A stretch of 64,000 nucleotides of DNA. It comes from Sulfuritalea sp. (lineage in GTDB: Bacteria; Pseudomonadota; Gammaproteobacteria; Burkholderiales; Rhodocyclaceae). The notes beneath the pieces were generated by a model. That model was not told the DNA's origin. It was given only the letters and a program-made list of their open reading frames with translations, and searched no databases. This document shows, piece by piece, positions 63,142-64,000 of the stretch (position 1 is its first letter; each line of letters opens with the position of its first letter). The stretch lies in the NCBI GenBank assembly GCA_016712985.1, contig JADJQA010000019.1, forward strand, positions 1 through 64,000, given 5' to 3'. The translations under genes and the position numbers were made by a program.

Positions 63142-63846
63142 ATGAACCAAGAACACATCACCAAACAATTTGACGTTGATCTCGAAGGCCTGCGCTCGCG
63201 CGTTCTGGCAATGGGCGGTCTGGTCGAGCAGCAATTGATTCGCGCCATGGAAGCGCTGGAATCAGGCGACATGGCTCAGATCGAACAGGTGATCGCGAAC
63301 GACCGGGTGGTCAATCGGCACGAAGTCGAACTCGACGAGGCCTGCAATCACGTCATCGCCAAGCGTCAGCCGGCGGCAGTCGATCTGCGCATGATCATGA
63401 CCGTGGTCAAGACCATCACCGATCTGGAACGCATTGGCGACGAAGCCAAAAAGATTGCCAAGATGGCGCGCGCGATTCATGCCGGAGATATCCATATTCT
63501 GCCGCGCGTCGATTTGCGCCGCCCGGCGGACATTGCCGTGGTGATGCTGCGCAAATCCCTCGATGCCTTCGCCCGCCTCGACGTGAGTGTGTCGGCCGAG
63601 GTGGTGCGTCAGGATCGCGAAGTGGATGCGGGTTTCAAGGCGGCGATGCGCCAGCTCATCACTTTCATGATGGAAGATCCGCGCACCATTTCAAGCGCGC
63701 TCGATCTACTGTTCATCGCTCGTTCCATCGAGCGCATCGGCGATCACGCGAAGAACATCTCCGAATATGTCGTCTACCTGGTCAAGGGGCGCGACGTGCG
63801 CCACATTGGGCTGGAAGCGATGGAGAGGGAGGTCGCCGGCGGTTAA
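63142..63846 (+). CDS. phoU: Phosphate signalling complex protein PhoU
   Basis: A 234-residue all-helical protein with two repeats of the PhoU three-helix unit. DLERIGDEAKKIAKMARAI (about residues 90-108) and SIERIGDHAKNISEYVVYLVKG (about 195-216) are the metal-binding E/DxxxD motifs. It restrains the PstSCAB transporter and the PhoR/PhoB system when phosphate is ample. ATG 63142 is preferred because AGGGGGC lies 7 bases upstream; in-frame ATGs at 63112 and 63124 exist. No pst or phoRB genes are in the window. Confidence 0.95.
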   Translation: MNQEHITKQFDVDLEGLRSRVLAMGGLVEQQLIRAMEALESGDMAQIEQVIANDRVVNRHEVELDEACNHVIAKRQPAAVDLRMIMTVVKTITDLERIGDEAKKIAKMARAIHAGDIHILPRVDLRRPADIAVVMLRKSLDAFARLDVSVSAEVVRQDREVDAGFKAAMRQLITFMMEDPRTISSALDLLFIARSIERIGDHAKNISEYVVYLVKGRDVRHIGLEAMEREVAGG

Positions 63847-63867
63847 GCGGCAATCCCAAGGTCGAAT

Positions 63868-63891
63868 GCAAGGGGCGCTACGCGCCTTTGC
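63868..63891. terminator. Bidirectional hairpin after phoU
   Basis: GCAAGGGGCGC (63868-63878) and GCGCCTTTGC (63882-63891) pair with one bulge around a TAC loop. It lies between the ends of phoU and the convergent gene, with a short A-rich/T-rich edge on each side. Confidence 0.5.
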
Positions 63892-63912
63892 TGCCTGCCG
63901 CCCTTGTCCCTG

Positions 63913-64000
63913 TTACCTGGCCGGCGGAACGTAGCCGCCGACCTGATCGGCGCCGTCGCCGAAGAAGTGCTTCTGCACCTGCTCGGCCAGATACTTTCGA
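63913..64000 (-). CDS. C-terminal end of an unidentified protein
   Basis: On the minus strand the frame ending at TAA 63913-63915 reads RKYLAEQVQKHFFGDGADQV, then GGYVPPAR at the end. The rest lies outside the window. The fragment is too short for a family assignment. Good codon use and the shared terminator with phoU support a real gene. Confidence 0.5.
   Translation of the reverse strand, partial: RKYLAEQVQKHFFGDGADQVGGYVPPAR

Overview
The window looks like chromosomal DNA of a Betaproteobacterium of the Rhodocyclales/Nitrosomonadales kind. The DNA is GC-rich, and the gene sets fit that group: glyA-nrdR-ribD, grxC-secB-gpsA, a homodimeric pyruvate dehydrogenase operon whose E3 carries a lipoyl domain, livKHMGF, and an MSHA-type pilus cluster. 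The first 2.1 kb is lower in GC, broken, and carries helicase/SANT/SSB genes typical of integrative elements or plasmids, so it is probably the edge of a mobile region.

Layout. 1-2.1 kb: decayed or poorly resolved mobile DNA. 2.5-3.2 kb: a VapBC toxin-antitoxin pair with its own promoter. 3.3-4.6 kb: a frameshifted methyltransferase and a small ORF. 4.7-9.3 kb (minus strand): branched-chain amino acid ABC transporter livK-H-M-G-F. 9.7-13.6 kb: transglutaminase-like protein, a large CoA-transferase, a histidine phosphatase. 13.6-17.3 kb: glyA with a structured leader, nrdR, ribD. 17.7-18.6 kb: a DUF1778/GNAT toxin-antitoxin pair. 19-23 kb (minus): moeB/thiF, a conserved unknown gene, ctpA, envC and a stump of a cytochrome c gene. 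23.3-26.4 kb: ArsR regulator plus rhodanese, then grxC, secB, an SH3 protein and gpsA. 27.2-40.7 kb: an MSHA pilus operon in the order mshE-G-F-A-A-(oligosaccharyltransferase)-I-N-like-J-K-L-M-N. 41.5-43.4 kb: bioB, bioC and a small basic protein. 43.8-53.3 kb: a lactate module, with a TRAP transporter (dctPQM) converging on lutA-lutC-lutB-dld. 54-60.7 kb: pyruvate dehydrogenase operon aceE-aceF-(HslV-like peptidase)-lpdA. 60.7-64 kb: an unknown protein, rpiA, phoU and the tail of a minus-strand gene.

The transporter, Lut/Dld oxidases and pyruvate dehydrogenase form a plausible chain from lactate uptake to pyruvate to acetyl-CoA. The MshE N-terminus carries the c-di-GMP-binding repeat, so pilus assembly is probably under second-messenger control.

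The most unusual feature is a family of seven structured repeats (about 90-185 bp). Each sits between two same-strand genes. Their hairpins keep fixed flanks and loops while the stems change in a compensatory way. Several copies are flanked by a duplicated TGAGCGCC-type sequence that also carries the upstream stop and the downstream start, and each copy ends with a Shine-Dalgarno-like stretch just before the downstream start. They look like portable intercistronic elements that target ATGA stop/start overlaps.

Caution: about a dozen genes are split by small frameshifts, many at homopolymers, across the whole window. Residual indel errors in the assembly are as likely as real gene decay for most of them.
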